Part shown: piece after piece, positions 46,819-59,888 of the stretch
Layout: each line of letters opens with the position of its first letter
Position numbering within the stretch: the stretch's first letter is position 1
The notes under the pieces: generated by a model
Told to the model about the DNA's origin: nothing
Database searches by the model: none
The model's input: only the letters and a program-made list of their open reading frames with translations
Source: Paragyromitra xinjiangensis
Lineage: Eukaryota > Ascomycota > Pezizomycetes > Pezizales > Discinaceae
DNA: 64,000 nucleotides
Assembly: GCA_038503065.1 (NCBI GenBank)
Contig: JBCAMK010000004.1
Coordinates: forward strand, 2,493,001 to 2,557,000
Direction: 5' to 3'
Program-made: the position numbers and the translations under genes

Positions 46819-47580
46819 CTAGCCTAGATTAAACTATGTTTAGCTTACTTGTGCGGCAACTTGAGACTCATAGGAGTACTAATATATATAATACGAAATT
46901 CGCGAGGCACTACCAGACATCTGATGTGATAACATATTCTCCTCTGGAAATACAAGGGTTAGAAATATTTGGCTGTGAATTTTGTAGCATAAAGGCGTTT
47001 TCGTAAATTAAACCCGAGCTGTTGAGCAACCAAAATTGCTAATTAACGAGTGACATCACGTGAGCCGGTAATTGAATCAATATTGTAGGGTAGGTGTACT
47101 GTAGGAAAATACTAGTGCACATAAATTAATCCCTATCCGTTCCAGTCTACGTATTCTTATAAGGTGAATATTCTTATATCTCGAATTTTTGCAGAACATT
47201 CGCACCGTATACCGTGAGTGTTAAGCATTAGGCTTCAAGGCTTGGAATCTGAACAACACCATTATAGCTATTATATACGTATCGCAGCCATTGAAGTTGA
47301 ACTAACTAAAGAAACAAGAAGAAGCCAAATTGCAAAATAGCAGAAATTCGACAGCTTTTGGGTTATCGTACACGCGTTATTCGAGGAGCTAAATTCCGCT
47401 ATAATTACAATGAAGGGCATATATGCTGGCTAAAAGATTTTTGGGCAGCCCCCGTCAATTGCCCATATTCGGATCAAAGTTTCCTACAGCTCTAAGCTAC
47501 AGACAATGAGAACAATAACAATAACCTATCGGTTCTAGCAGATGACAAACTCCTTTCCCAATAAAGTAGGGAAGGAATGT

Positions 47581-47605
47581 CTTTTCTTTTCTTTTCTTTT
47601 CTTTT
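47581..47605 (+). repeat. CTTTT microsatellite
   Basis: Five tandem CTTTT units are followed by a C/T-rich stretch. Confidence 0.9.
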
Positions 47606-48671
47606 CTCCCTGTTCCTTTTACTCCACATACCCCTCCTCATTCATTTCCACCTACGAATTCCCCCACCATACCTCATCAATAACCGTCATGCATTGGTTT
47701 ACACCGAAAACATCCAGTAAGAAGTAAGCGCAAGCATCGAGAAAACTTTTTTATCCAAACCTAACTACCCACCGCCACCCCCAGACACAGTCCTATTATT
47801 GTCTTCAATCCAGCGAGAGCCGTTGCCTACCCCCGAAACTAAACGTCACCATCGCCAATCGAGCAGCAACCGTATCAAAAAACAAGATGAAGCAATATAT
47901 ATATCTTAAGCAGCAAACATCCCATACACACACGAGTGATAATTCGTGGATATGACAAGTCAGTGGGTGACGTGGAGCGGACATATACGTACAGTGTATC
48001 ATTTAGCCAACTAGCAGCGAGTAAGGTCTAGTGGTTGGTAAAATTGATCACAAACTGATTTTCAGCCACCATGCGTGTGTTTCCGCGCCGTATTGACGCA
48101 GTGCTTTACACCGGCGATGGTAGTCATCGTGTTCTGAAAAGGCCAAGCCTCTGTTGTAGTGTTTTAAGTCACGGCGGATCACAGAATGAAGTCATGTCAC
48201 AGTTGTTATCGTAGTAAAAAGGTCCAACTGAGGGAGAAAAGCAATGAGCGGAATAAGATAGAATCGCTTTCCTAGAACTGTAACAAGTACAATCCCGAAA
48301 GCGGGTATGTAGTTGCGTTGACGCGTACGGTACTGCTATGCTAGGGAGTATCTACTATACGTCGATTATAAGCCTTACCCGCCAGTCTCTTTTCAAATTC
48401 TAGGTCTTCTCTGAACGAGATACCCGTTCTCACATTTATTTATTTATCGTCCTTTTTATTGTTCGATATTGCCATTTCAGGCAATGTTGGCAATTTCTCA
48501 ACATACAGCATAGTCGGGCAAAAGAAAATTAAATTCCTAATTATACCGGGCCTGGGAGTTCCGCACAATTGCAAGACAAGACAAGACGTCTGGTCACTTT
48601 TTGGATTTGTGGTATTGTTGGTTATCACATTGGCCTATAAAAAGGGATTCGTCAATGGTCACTGCATATAC

Positions 48672-48697
48672 CCGTTCCGTGGCATACCACGGAACGG
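48672..48697. repeat. Perfect 11-bp stem hairpin
   Basis: CCGTTCCGTGG, the loop CATA, then the exact reverse complement CCACGGAACGG. It stands alone in a region without genes. Confidence 0.85.
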
Positions 48698-50775
48698 TCC
48701 GATTCAGTTAGTACATGTCCTGCATGCCACACTCAAGCGACCTGATTGGTTCACCAACTACCAAATCAGAGCAAGGTTTGGGTGATCCTTCTTGAGCTGG
48801 GATAAAGTTTGGTTATTTGGAATATTCTGAAATAAGCAGCATGACTGTCCGCTGTACAGTGCAAGTAACGTGCGTAAGCGGGTGTTTCTGCAAAATCTCA
48901 CGTGGATACTCCTTCCTGTTGACATCACATTAGCTGCATAGCAGTCCTCCTGCAGCATATCCTCAAGTAAAGAATATAAGATGCGGAGAAGCCGACTGGC
49001 CAGCACACTACGCCCAGATGGCGAAACCGTCTCCAGGCATTTAGACATATGTAGTTTCCGCCCCACGTCCCAAAATCTAAGCTTCTTCTTGGAAAGTCCA
49101 GACGTTTAAATTCACATCATGCCTATGGTGCGCCTTGGGATCGCTCGCCCATTATAGACGACAGGTATAAGCGGTGGTGTCTGGGAGATGCGAGTGACAA
49201 CTGTGATTGCGCTAGACTTGCTCCGATCGAGTGCGCCCCGAGAACCAGGATGCCTTCAATTGTAGTCGCCGCATGTAATAATTGTATGCTATCAACCTAT
49301 CAAACCGAATCCAACACTGCTCGGCGGAATACGGCTGCAACACGATACTTTGAGCTTCGCTGATCTCAGTAGATTTAGACTGGAGTAATGTGTTCTCATC
49401 ACTGTCATTCTCCAAAGTTCTCGATTTTTGACTACTTTAATGGGTTGATTCAATTGGAATAAAGAAAATCATAGTGCTATCAACCATGGTTACTGCCCGG
49501 CCCTGGCCGGCGAGCTTGGCTGGGGCGGCGAAATCGCGTTTCCCGTGTACGACACCAAATCCTTCAGGATCCCGTCCTCCAATCGTCAATCGTCAAAAGC
49601 GATTAGCGATCGTATTCGCTAGGGCGAGGCGAAATTTAGCGAGGTATAATTGTGTCACAGTGAAACCTTCAATGGTCTGTGCCCGCAATATGGTGCAAGA
49701 CCGAGATGCAGTATGGAGATCTCTGAATTGATCAGGGGAATTCACAAAAGCTGAGAAGAGCAGCCATCTTTTCCTAACCAGTACCTTTATCCTTCTTAGC
49801 GTCAAGTCGCAGAACCGTGAAATAAATTTCGGCTTATGACCCAGCCACTTGGACAAGTGGTACCTACAAAAACTACAGTGCTCAGGCCTCACAAAGTAGA
49901 ACTTTCTTTTTCCTCGAGGATTTTTCGTCACAGGACTTCGCAACTTCAAAGTTTAATTGCATGGCAAAGGAAGATATCGGACGAGGTGCACTGACAGTAT
50001 CAAAAGGATATTGACCGACACTTCGGTAGTTGTACTACGTTTGGCCAAAATATGCTACCCCTTTATCAGCTCTGACCTGTGTATGCGTGTACACGTAACG
50101 CTTAAGGCGGTGGTGCTACAGGTAAGGCCAGAGCTCCTCGAGTTGTGCTGTCGATCCAATTCTCTTTCGTGGACTCACAGGAACGTCATGAATGTAGTGA
50201 GCCTCATGTTAATATTGTGGTTAGAGAAGTATTAACGAACGGTCATGTTAGACCCAAGCGCGCAAAATCTGACTATTACTACAAACGAGCAAAGATGCGA
50301 ACAACCCCTCGCAGCAAGGTGGCCGGCCATTGTTCAGGCAACGAAATCGATCGGAGTCTAGCACTTTTGTCTCACCTTGTGCTGTTAGAAATGTGCAATT
50401 TCCAACCTTAGGTGCCGGTTTTTGGCTGCTACGTAAAAGGTTGGGCTCGCGGGAGATTGCCCTAGGCTATAATTGAGTGTACCCGTAGGAGCCTAACTCC
50501 GGATCCACTGCCCAACAAGAACCTGGTCAGACACGTTAGCTCCATGGAACAGAATATGGTAAATCGTGGGCATCTAGCAAAACAGTTGTTAACCTAATGT
50601 GGTAATATAACCAGCCACAGCTACACCATGGAACTGAGGGCATGCTTTGCCAGAGATCACTAAAGTTTTAAAAATCATATAATTTGACCTAAAAAGTAAA
50701 GTAAATTACTAGTCGCATATATACATAGTTCAAAAAAACATTATTCACTCGGTTTGTCAAGCATCTCCAGTAACT

Positions 50776-51557
50776 TTAAATCCCAGGAGATATATTTAAA
50801 GCTCCAACTTCAGCTCCAAACGCAAGGGCAGAAGACTGTTCATCGTGTCCTTCGAGGAGAAATCTTTTCAAGGGAGAAGTGCACTGATCCCCATCAACCC
50901 CATGTATGGAATCCAGATACTGGTGGTTGGATAGAGAAATAGAAGGAGGTCCAGATGATGGTGAGGAGGAAGATGAGAATGGGAGATGTGCACTAGTAGA
51001 AGCAGTAACGGTAGCGGTAGCCTGAGAAAGATCGTCGATTGTCTTCAGGATCGAGGGAATGTGTCGATGGTGATGAAGTACTCGAGCGCACGTATAGCAT
51101 TTGGGGAGTTTGAGTTTCGGCCGTGTTGGGTTCTCACAGCTGTAGGCCTTGCTAGCGGGGAAGCTGTCAGATCCTTTCGATATTTCATTGATGTACGAGT
51201 GAGTGGACATGATGGAAGATATAATTTCTTCAGCAGCCTAGTCCTAGGGTTAATAAAGAACTAGAATAGAAAAAAAATGCGATGATGCTAGAACGGACCT
51301 TATTTTTGTCCCCATAATCGTCCTTAGACATATCGAAACTCGATAGAGAATTGGCAAGGTTATCAAGAGCAACAGCTTCGTAAAGATAGCGCGCGCACCT
51401 TTCTCTGCTAGTTAACCCTAAAGAAGACCTTCCACGGAGAACCAATTAGTTAAACCAAAACCAAAATGATTATACCTAGAATGGATGATGAGCATTACCT
51501 GTTGCATTCATAGCATACGAACTGAGATGGAAATTTAGGTTCAGTCGATGTTGACAT
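50776..51557 (-). CDS. Cys-rich hypothetical protein, paralog B (208 residues)
   Basis: Three exons (introns 51405-51498 and 51238-51298) give 208 residues from the ATG at 51557. Features shared with paralog A are the N-terminal cysteine pair (FVCYECNRERC here), the exon-3 opening AAEE, a later Cys block (SCENPTRPKLKLPKCYTCAR) continuing as RVLHHHRHIPSIL with the next residues KTID, then SPLKRFLLEGHDEQSSALAF and the end VGALNISPGI. Between these lies a Ser-rich insert that paralog A lacks. The second intron has the unusual donor GTCCGT, while its acceptor ACTAG is normal. The two genes are similar even at the DNA level over their last 100 codons. No known domain is recognised. Zinc binding and a role in regulation are guesses from the cysteine spacing. 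Confidence 0.72.
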
Positions 51558-54500
51558 GATTTTAGGAGGGCCGAATTAGCGTAAGGCACTTAACGATGTT
51601 GAAGATAAATGTAAAGCAAGAGCTAGAGCCGTTTTTAAAAATATTTACGGTGAGGGGAAGGTCTATCGTTGCTATCGGGATTTTCAGATGAGCGTCTAGT
51701 TTGAAATCAAAAGGAGAGGATGCCGTAGACAACTGGATGACCAAAAGCAAAGGAAAAAGGTAAGAGGGGTGTCCAAGACTATTTATCTTACGTCGACCGA
51801 AGGCCCGGTCATATTCTTGTGAGAGTCAAGTGCGAAGGAATTGGGAAGATGTGAGGATTTTTCATGATGGATGCTTATTTACGGATAATCTTCAGGGATA
51901 GGAGCAAAAAAAACAAACTGAATCTAGGTGGAGAAAAAAATAAAAGGCATGCAATTCTGTGTACCGGACTGTGCCTAAACTTTACATGACTCCCTCTGGA
52001 AAATGAATTAGAACATCAAATTCCCTACTAATCAGCTGAATTGATACGGAAGAGGTCGTAAGGTAATAAGAATAACGTTTGATGGTTTGACTGGTTCGAG
52101 TCTCTCCATACAATTGCTCACCATCAACTACAGTCATAGAAGTGTATTCAGGGATTTTACAAATTACTAAATGAAAAATCTATGTACGTATGTGCCTCCG
52201 AGGATTGTGAGCTGAGATAAGTATAAATCTGGAATTCTGCATTTGAATCATGTATATCATACGTGTGGAAACCCCTTCTGATATGGGGTGATCAGCGATG
52301 TCATGAGCAACCTCCGTAGTATGTACTACTTTATCGGGGGCTCGGGCGGGGTGTCTCCCAGCTGAAAGAGATCGAGCGCAGACAACGGTACGGTGGTGCT
52401 ACTCTAGCTAGTAATTGTGAGAGGTTGTGGTCTTGATGCGGCGGCTTTTCAGCTTTTTCTTTTTGCGGGCGTACAACACCAAGGGTTTTTAAATCCTTAC
52501 TGGCAGCAAAGTTGGTCCGTCGGTTCGTCGCATCCCTCCCAGGGGTTTTTGTGTTTCCAGCCATGTTCAAGATTGCGAAAAACCTTGTGCTGGTGCCCAC
52601 CCCCTATCGCACTTCGATTAATTAACGAACAGCGCCACGAAGGAAAATAAAAAAAAAGATCAAGAATCATAGACACCGTGCACACGAGGAAATGTATATG
52701 AACGCGCACGGACGGAAACCGTTAAAATGCTCTTCACCGACTACGATTTCGGCCAACGGTCTCATGAAGAAAAAGAAAAGAAAAAGAATTGGTGGTGCCC
52801 AACAAGAGTTCTTCATTTCTTCCTTTTCTTTTAGCTGAGGCTGCCTCTGGTTGTCTCTGGTTGCCCCACCCCCCAATCTATCTCATTTCTATTCGTTCTC
52901 CTCTCTTAAGCCTCTTCCATAAAACCTTTCCCGTTATTGCTAACGCTACATAGGTGGTAATTAGTGTCTTAGATAGTTAGGTAGCAGTAGGACGGACGTA
53001 ACTCTAAAGGAAGTGACTCTAAGGAAGGCGAACACAACGTTATGCGAGCTTGAGCCCACCAAGCGCATTATCTAGCGCCTAATGGAAATCGTACATAATT
53101 GTAGATCTATAGAGGGTGCTAAGACAGGAGAAGATAATGAGGGTTTTTGTTGATCAAAGACTGGCTTAATTCTTTCAATGCGACTGGAGCTTTTAGCGTG
53201 CACTCTATCCCAGACCTGTGCAGCTTCATGCTTTCTATAGAAATCTGATTTGCTCACGGTTGAAGCCGAGGCATCTAATAGCCTGAGTACAGTTTCTTTT
53301 GCTCATGTTACCTACTAGTTAGTCCATCAGTAACGAGCTTAGTATGCAACGATATTGATAAGCAAGAGTAAGCATCATACTCGATGGATCAATTTCAGTA
53401 GCCTGGATTGGGTGAGGAGCCTGGCATTCTTCGAGCACATACGCCGGTGCCACGCGTCTAGCTAGCTTGGGTTATACCCGGCGTTTAATTAACTTACATC
53501 GGGTCTAGCCTCGTCCTATTGTGCGCAGCGCCGCGTCTAGCAAGCCTTGATCTGTCGCGTCTACGACTGCATCATTGACGTATCCGCGCCACCAGCTCTC
53601 AATCAAAATGACTGAGTCTTGGTCCTAGGCGTATAGACGGATTTTTTCGTGGAAAAGGTCTCAGGCAACGAAGTGCGCGTGTGCCTCAGGAAAAAAATTG
53701 GCGATGCTAAACAAACCTCAAAAATTTACTAGATAATCAACCCATGAGGTAAATATATACCTAACCTATCCCTAAATTTCGTGATATCCGTAGATTTACC
53801 CAGGAAGCTCTACCTTATCTAACGATTTTTTGATAAACTTTCGAAGTTCTTTCAACGCTATTGTTTGCTCATGAAGCTATGCTATTTCGTCATCTGAGAC
53901 CTGTTTCACGAACACTTTTGTCCGGTGACCGTAGGTAGGTATTACTGACGGGGAATCGGACGGAGCAAGCGCTGCACGCGCGATAGCAAAGAAAAAATAA
54001 TATGGAAATATCGGTGCTATACGCATTACTTGGTAGGTGGATACACTCGGGTGTTTGCAGCTAGTATCGCGGATATAGGTCCAAGTGCATGTGGGGAGCC
54101 GCCTTTAGGTTCATCAACCCGGCTATTTTTTGCGTAAATCTTTGTTTGTTGCGATGATCAGCGATAACCTAATGCAGGAAATAGGCTCCGATCGTGGTGC
54201 GTTTACTCGGGCTCACGCGGTGAGTCAATTACGAATTTCTACTAGAAATTAGTGGGCTTGTACAGTATCGGAAACAAGAACTGCGTGTGACTTAAGCCTC
54301 TAGATGTGGTCCGGATATACATGTATTCCAGCCATGCAAGATGGGGAGAGGGGGTGCAAGCCAACAAACCGTTGTGGGTAGTGATATCGATACATGTTTG
54401 GGGTGATGGTGTATTATGGAAGAAGCCCTTCGGATGAATTTGTAGTATAGAATCCAATAGGAATAAGAGTTAAAATAAAGATCCTTACTCAAATCTAATA

Positions 54501-55207
54501 CATGCAGCTTTACACGTCCGTCAGGTTGAGCCATCAGGTACCGTTACGCATGTACTAGGGAGCGGAGCTTAGTCTATCGACACCTCAACTAAGATCGCCA
54601 ATTCAAGGCTCGACAGACACGAATTAAAACACCGTAGCAGTTCTCTCAGCATGAATTACAGCTTGTAGTCTATCTGTTATGCTTCTAATTATTCTAAGAT
54701 TCTATTCTACGCCACTGTTAAAGCTGTCTTCATGGTCTCCAACTGATCTCCAGGCCTTGGCGCTGTCGGTGGACTTAGCTCCGCCCCCTAGTACACCACC
54801 CTCAGGTCACCAGAACATCTTCACCTCACTTCACCTTGTTGAAGGAAGCGAATGAAACCAATGTCATGTGATCGGATGGTTTGCTTGACTGACGGAACGA
54901 TAGTATAGGCGGAACGGGATAACCATTGAAGGTGCCCAATATGAGATGGGCGAATATAGGAAACAGAATGGGCGAGAAGTTTATGGGAATAAATAGGGAC
55001 TGGATCTCGCTCTGTAGTTAGTTCTTTCTTCAGAATAACAAACTCTCTCCTGCTCATAACAATACACCTCACATCCGAAGGAGTAAAACACAAATCTCCA
55101 GCAAAAATCTAGGGAGAAGCCGATACCTCAAAACTTCAGCTCGAATTTCGTCATCTAGGGAAAGAAAATTCACCTTGCTTCAACATTAACAGAGGTGGCA
55201 CGGCGTC
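51558..55207. other. Gene-poor stretch
   Basis: No intact gene is supported. A short ATG exon-like ORF at 54534 (MAQPDGRVKLHVLDL, then a possible GTAAGG donor) has no convincing continuation. A GC-richer patch with several GCGCC/CGCGTC words (53440-53600) resembles decayed repeat DNA. Confidence 0.4.
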
Positions 55208-55870
55208 ATGGAAAATCGTAATAGTTCCCTGACTCAAGCGATCTTCTCTCCAGCTTCTGCAGTAGAAGCATCTTCAACCACCCCCTCAGCCCTTGACATT
55301 GATGGTAAATCGCCAGAAGCAGCAGAACTCCTTGCTTTTGAGGCTTTTCCAATCAATGACACTATAATGATTGAACCAGAGAACCAGGGCTACGAAACTT
55401 CAAAGGATTTTCCAGGGCATTTACCACCAGCAACGTCATCACATTCTGCTCAGCGCCAGAGTTTGGCAGACACCGAGGTTCCTAATCAGTTATTCTTTGA
55501 TCCCGCTGATGAAGTGCCAGTTCTCCTCAGCATCAAGTTTCTTTATGGATACTGGAGGGGTAATATATACTACCATTACTTCTTCCCGCCACCACCAGTT
55601 TGGAGATTTCCAAAACATGGAAGGTTTGAGATTAGTAATTTCTCGCTGTTTGCGGTGGATGAAACACAGACGAAGAAATCTTTACTGGATAGGGATGCAG
55701 AAGGGGTGTTTAATTTGGTGAAGGAATCGGTAAAAATAACCTATGGTAATGATAGCGCGAGGATTGGTTTGGGCCCAGGGAGATGGTTAAGTTTCATAAC
55801 AGATTATAATGGATCCGAGGTTTGCTTTAGCTACCCCTCTATTCCTATTACGCGTTCTTTGAAGATTTGA
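55208..55870 (+). CDS. Hypothetical protein (220 residues)
   Basis: A single ATG-initiated ORF with a protein-like composition. The N-terminal 100 residues are Ser/Ala/Pro-rich and probably flexible. The C-terminal half is denser and aromatic (LLSIKFLYGYWRGNIYYHYF, then GRFEISNFSLFAVDETQ and GPGRWLSFITDYNGSEVCF) and looks like a folded beta-rich domain. No signal peptide or membrane helix is evident. A splice inside the ORF cannot be excluded. I do not recognise the family, and the gene has no close neighbour. Confidence 0.55.
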   Translation: MENRNSSLTQAIFSPASAVEASSTTPSALDIDGKSPEAAELLAFEAFPINDTIMIEPENQGYETSKDFPGHLPPATSSHSAQRQSLADTEVPNQLFFDPADEVPVLLSIKFLYGYWRGNIYYHYFFPPPPVWRFPKHGRFEISNFSLFAVDETQTKKSLLDRDAEGVFNLVKESVKITYGNDSARIGLGPGRWLSFITDYNGSEVCFSYPSIPITRSLKI

Positions 55871-58800
55871 GATAATGTTTGATAGTATTGGGCTGATGGT
55901 CTGGGTCCATCGAGTAGATTTCCACGGACACGACCCTCAGGAGACTCATCCACAGATTCCTCAAGTCGAAGCCTATCGCTGGGAGTCCACTGATCATCAC
56001 ACCCGTCGATTGTTACGAGAGACCTTGTTCATTCCCTATTTCTGAACTCCGGGATCCGGAACTTGATAGAATGTGCTGAATTAGAGAGAAACCCTTAATA
56101 TGGAGAAGAAACTTGGCGAGAAGAATAATCGGCAGGGGAGACTGCGGTGCTTTTGGGGGTAAAGAGAAGTAGAATACGCAGAAGACTAAACTTAAAGACG
56201 GGGAGAGGACTTCCAGCAATAGTATCGTGAGTTATGGGAGGTTCTAGCACCTGGGAAAACAGGTATGAAGAAGGTGGGGCGAAAGAAAGAAAAAATTGGT
56301 TATCCTGATTGTCAAAGAGAGGGGATGTGGAACTTTATTGTCTCTAAACTTCGCTGAGGATATTTCACTAGTAGCTCAATATATTTAAGTCCGTCCGGCG
56401 CGCTGGATGTAGTACACGTAATCTGACAGTCGGGATTAAACTGATGGGCCAGCTGTGATCGGGTTTGAGCCCAAATAGAAGTTGACAATAAGCCAGTTTA
56501 TGCAAAAAAACGCTTGGGGTGAGAATAACTTCCTGCCCAAAAACCATCGGAATCGCCCGGGTTTAACGCAAATGGGAGCGACAATTTATTCTCGGCCTAA
56601 GTACTGATACCGCAAAATTTTCGCAACTTCAAGACACCTAATATCCTCCTACTAGAACTTTCTATCAGTGTAAACCAACTAGGAATTCTATTCGCAGCAC
56701 CTATTGATAAGCGTTAGATGCGTGTATGAATTATCAATTAGTCAATCAATCAACACCCACCGATATGACAAGACGAGTGATTGACTGTGACCAGAAACTA
56801 TGACCGCTGAAACCGAAACCAGTAGATACAGTCCAAGTTGAAGAACATTAATAACCTGAGCCTACATGAGAAAGTTCCTACTAAAACTTTTCGAAAGAAT
56901 ATGGGTACGTCTGTAATTATGGATACACAAGCAACCGCGCGTGTCTAAGTAAATGAAACGGGCGAGATTAAGGAAGGCAGACAAGTGGTATCAGTCACAG
57001 TAAATTTATACAGTAAAGAAACTGTATCTAACAAGTAAAACGAACAAGAGCACCAAACAAAAATTATCAAACGAGCCGAGTGATTTTCTATGACTAAGTT
57101 AACAACAAATATTTGATGATATATTGTGTAATTATGTTAATATATTGACTCTGCTACCAATCTGCCCCATTGGGGCGATTTCCAGTAGACAGAGCATAAC
57201 TTGGAGCTCTTGAATGTTAATGCAGCCGCAAGCACTGGTAGTGTGATTTAACCGCGTCCTTCCCGATTCAGACCTGCTTGTACCTTACTCTATCTGAAGT
57301 TGCTATTGGTTCTGTCAACTGCGACTTAACTGGCATACAGAGGCTCTAATCTGTCAGAAGATTGGCCTCTTGGATGATGGAAAGTCCCTAATGTGATGAT
57401 TGGTGTTCGTGTGCTATAAAAAACGAGTATTGAAGATATCGCTGTATCAGAGATGAGATACCAATAACCACAAAGTGAGGCTAGTAGATATTAAGCTGGG
57501 TTATAAAGCCCAGGATCCTGTAAAGGTTTGTATAAAACTATGAGGGCGATAGAGGTGCTGTGACTCCTTTACTCTTCCACTTTCTATTGAGTCTGAGAGG
57601 ATAAGTTTGTGAAGCTATCAAGTTTTGGAGTGTGACTAGTCAATATAGTAATAGTGGATACAGTAAATTACATGTAGTCTTGGGATAGAGTACATGGGTT
57701 GGTTAGAGCTGAATGATTAGTGTTTTCGGGGATGTTCCATCTGGATAATTTACCTTATACGGCTACTGTTCCAAACGCTTAGAACTTCTAATCATTCTTC
57801 GGGGGTCTATACACTCTAGCTACCTAAGCCCGTCGATATAAGCTCATCCCGGTATGCCTAAGAGGCTCTTTCCAAACCCTGCCCTGTCCACAATACAAAC
57901 GAATTCAAGCCAATGACCGAGAAGCCAAGAAAACACACCTAACCACGGACCGGGATTCCGAGGACACACTCTCAACCCAAGACAGCCGGCTAATCGATAA
58001 GACACAATAGGATTATATGCAAGTTGCCATGTCAGGATGAACCCTCAGCCGCACAGCAACCTCAACCAGCCCACAGCATCTCCAAGAAAAGCAACCAAGG
58101 CCCTAAAATTACACCAGCAGTTTTTAAAAGGAAAAAAAAAAAACACATCAAGACGCGACAAAGCACAGCCCTACTTTTTTTTATCTTCACGCGTGTGTGT
58201 GCTGAGCTCCACGGGTTACTACTCCTATTCGTTCCTCCATCCCGTCTTCGGTTCCCGTCCAGCGTGCCACGTCAGTTGCACGGCGCGACGTACATATTCG
58301 TTCGATAGGAGCGTACATAATAGCACTACACCCGGTAGCGTAGGGCAGTTCGAAACAACTCAGTGAGTTCGTCACCGGCGTGAGAGAGGTGGTGAAGAAG
58401 TGGAGGAGTGAGGAGGGTAGAAGAGTAACGACGGAGATTAGAATAAACGGCACAGCTGCAAGGTATGTGAACGCGCTTTTTCTACGTGTAGAGGAAGGCC
58501 GGGGTGGCGGAGGCGGTAGTTTTGTTTTTAATCTCTTCTCTCCATGCTTTGGGATGGATTCATTCATTCTCCCCTATGCCTTGTGCCACAAATGTAGTGT
58601 CTATATATTTCAACGTGGAGATTATTTAGAAAACAATCCCTGCGACAGATCCTACTTCCTTTTCTCCGCTGTTCACTGCCTAGCTGCCAGCGTGTGTCTC
58701 AGGTTTCTCTTGGTGTTGGGTCGCGATTTGAAGATTTTCCATCAGATCTCACATCAGGATCTGCACAGGCGTGGGGTAGAAGCAGGGGACGCGAAATAGT

Positions 58801-59192
58801 TATAAATTTCCGAGAAGAAAACAAACCGCGAGAACGAAGAGAAGAAGGGAATAACACTTCAGCAACTGACAACTCTCCCTCCCCCAGAATAGATATCCTT
58901 TGTCCTACATCGTCCAGCTGTGACGAAGCCGTTCGTTAGCTATTGAGCACCAGGCTCTCCCAGGAGCAGCCAGCCTGTCGTTCCCAGCACGATTCAGCAT
59001 CACCACCGCGGGCCGGCTTATGAGCAGGCCCCGACGTCGTCGCCGTCCGAAACCACCTCCGCGTAGCCAGGTTCTCGTGGATCTTCCGCGTGTTCACCAC
59101 ACTCTTCCTTTCCGCACCTAGAACAGACCGAAGGATCATTCCCTTTTAGCAAAATACCCAACCCACAAACCTTTACCTCGATCACTACAGCT
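55871..59192. other. Intergenic, nothing recognised
   Basis: AT-rich to about 57900, then GC-richer with overlapping ORFs on both strands (58024-58800) that show no protein family. The last few hundred bases, C-rich, probably hold the promoter of the following DUF1349 gene. A 12-A run lies near 58132-58143. Confidence 0.4.
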
Positions 59193-59888
59193 ATGCCTCC
59201 AGACAGTTCCTCATTCAAATACTTCAACACCCCAGCCAACGTTGAGGTCCCTCCATGGCTTGGGAACTTCACCCTCAAAGCACGGTACGTCTCTCTCCTT
59301 CAAATCTACAAACCCTACTAACCCCCTACTAGCTCCGGTACAGATCTATGGCGCAAACCCTCTCGTGACACGTTCACTGCACCCGTACTGTACACGTGCT
59401 CCCCAGTCCACTTCTTCCGCGCCGAAGTAACCGTACACCTACGGCTCACCTCAGCGTTTGAATGGGATCAAGGCGGACTAGTGATATTCGCGGGACCAAC
59501 ACCAACGACTACGTCGGCGAGTGCACCGCCTAATCATGGTCCTCCCCCGGCTGGGAAATGGGTCAAGGCTGGGATAGAGTACTATGATAACCGTACGACC
59601 GCGTCTTCGGTTTCGGCGTCGTCTGATGGCGCGGATTGGTCGTTGGTGGAGCTGCCGGAAGGTGTTAACGAGTTGAAGGTGAGGTTTGAGAAGGTGGAGC
59701 AGGCGCTATGGGTGTGGTTTGATGACGGGGTAGAGTGGAAGAAACTGAGGGAGGTGACGTGGTTCTTCTGGGGGGTTGATGAGAAGAGTATTAGGGTGGG
59801 TGTTTATGCGAGTCGGCCGGCGAATTTTGTTAGTGGGAGGCCGTTGGAGGAGTTGGTGGTCGAGTTTGAGGGGTTGGAGATTTATTAG
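59193..59888 (+). CDS. DUF1349 domain protein (concanavalin A-like fold), copy 1
   Basis: Two exons (intron 59285-59332) give 215 residues. The DUF1349 family has a lectin/glucanase-like beta sandwich; its members are mostly uncharacterised and cytoplasmic. Signature pieces are FTLKA at the end of exon 1, TDLWRKPSRDTF, FEWDQGGLVIF, GKWVKAGIEYYDNR, ADWSLVELP and WFFWGVDEKSIRVGVYASRP, in the family order over about 200 residues. The start is the only ATG close to the domain and is followed by a short Ser/Pro leader. There is no signal peptide. A paralog lies convergently downstream, with the two stop codons 418 bp apart. No catalytic residues are known for the family, so I give no reaction. Confidence 0.88.

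Larger units (their letters stand above)
45056..50775. other. Gene-poor stretch between the two Cys-rich paralogs
   Basis: About 5.7 kb has no supported gene. Seen here are a TTTTC microsatellite, a perfect hairpin, and a coding-like relic near 46696-46818. Isolated ORFs such as 48459-48785 and 49593-49949 carry no recognisable domain. Confidence 0.45.

Noticed and set aside
48459..48785. Plus-strand ORF of 108 codons
   Set aside because: It runs through the perfect hairpin, has no recognisable domain, and its frame has no conserved-looking segment.
49593..49949. Minus-strand ORF of 118 codons with HCSFCRYH
   Set aside because: The Cys pair is tempting next to the Cys-rich paralogs, but it shares none of their conserved blocks or exon layout.
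52060..52110. GGTTCGAGTCTC, resembling a tRNA B box
   Set aside because: No matching A box, acceptor stem or anticodon arm could be folded around it.
54242..54534. Start of a possible gene, MAQPDGRVKLHVLDL followed by a donor-like GTAAGG
   Set aside because: The 15-residue start recalls some metallo-beta-lactamase-fold proteins, but no second exon with HxHxDH or other motifs follows.
58187..58567. Minus-strand ORF of 126 codons with a hydrophobic segment
   Set aside because: ORFs overlap it on the other strand over the same bases; composition does not favour either and no family is recognised.
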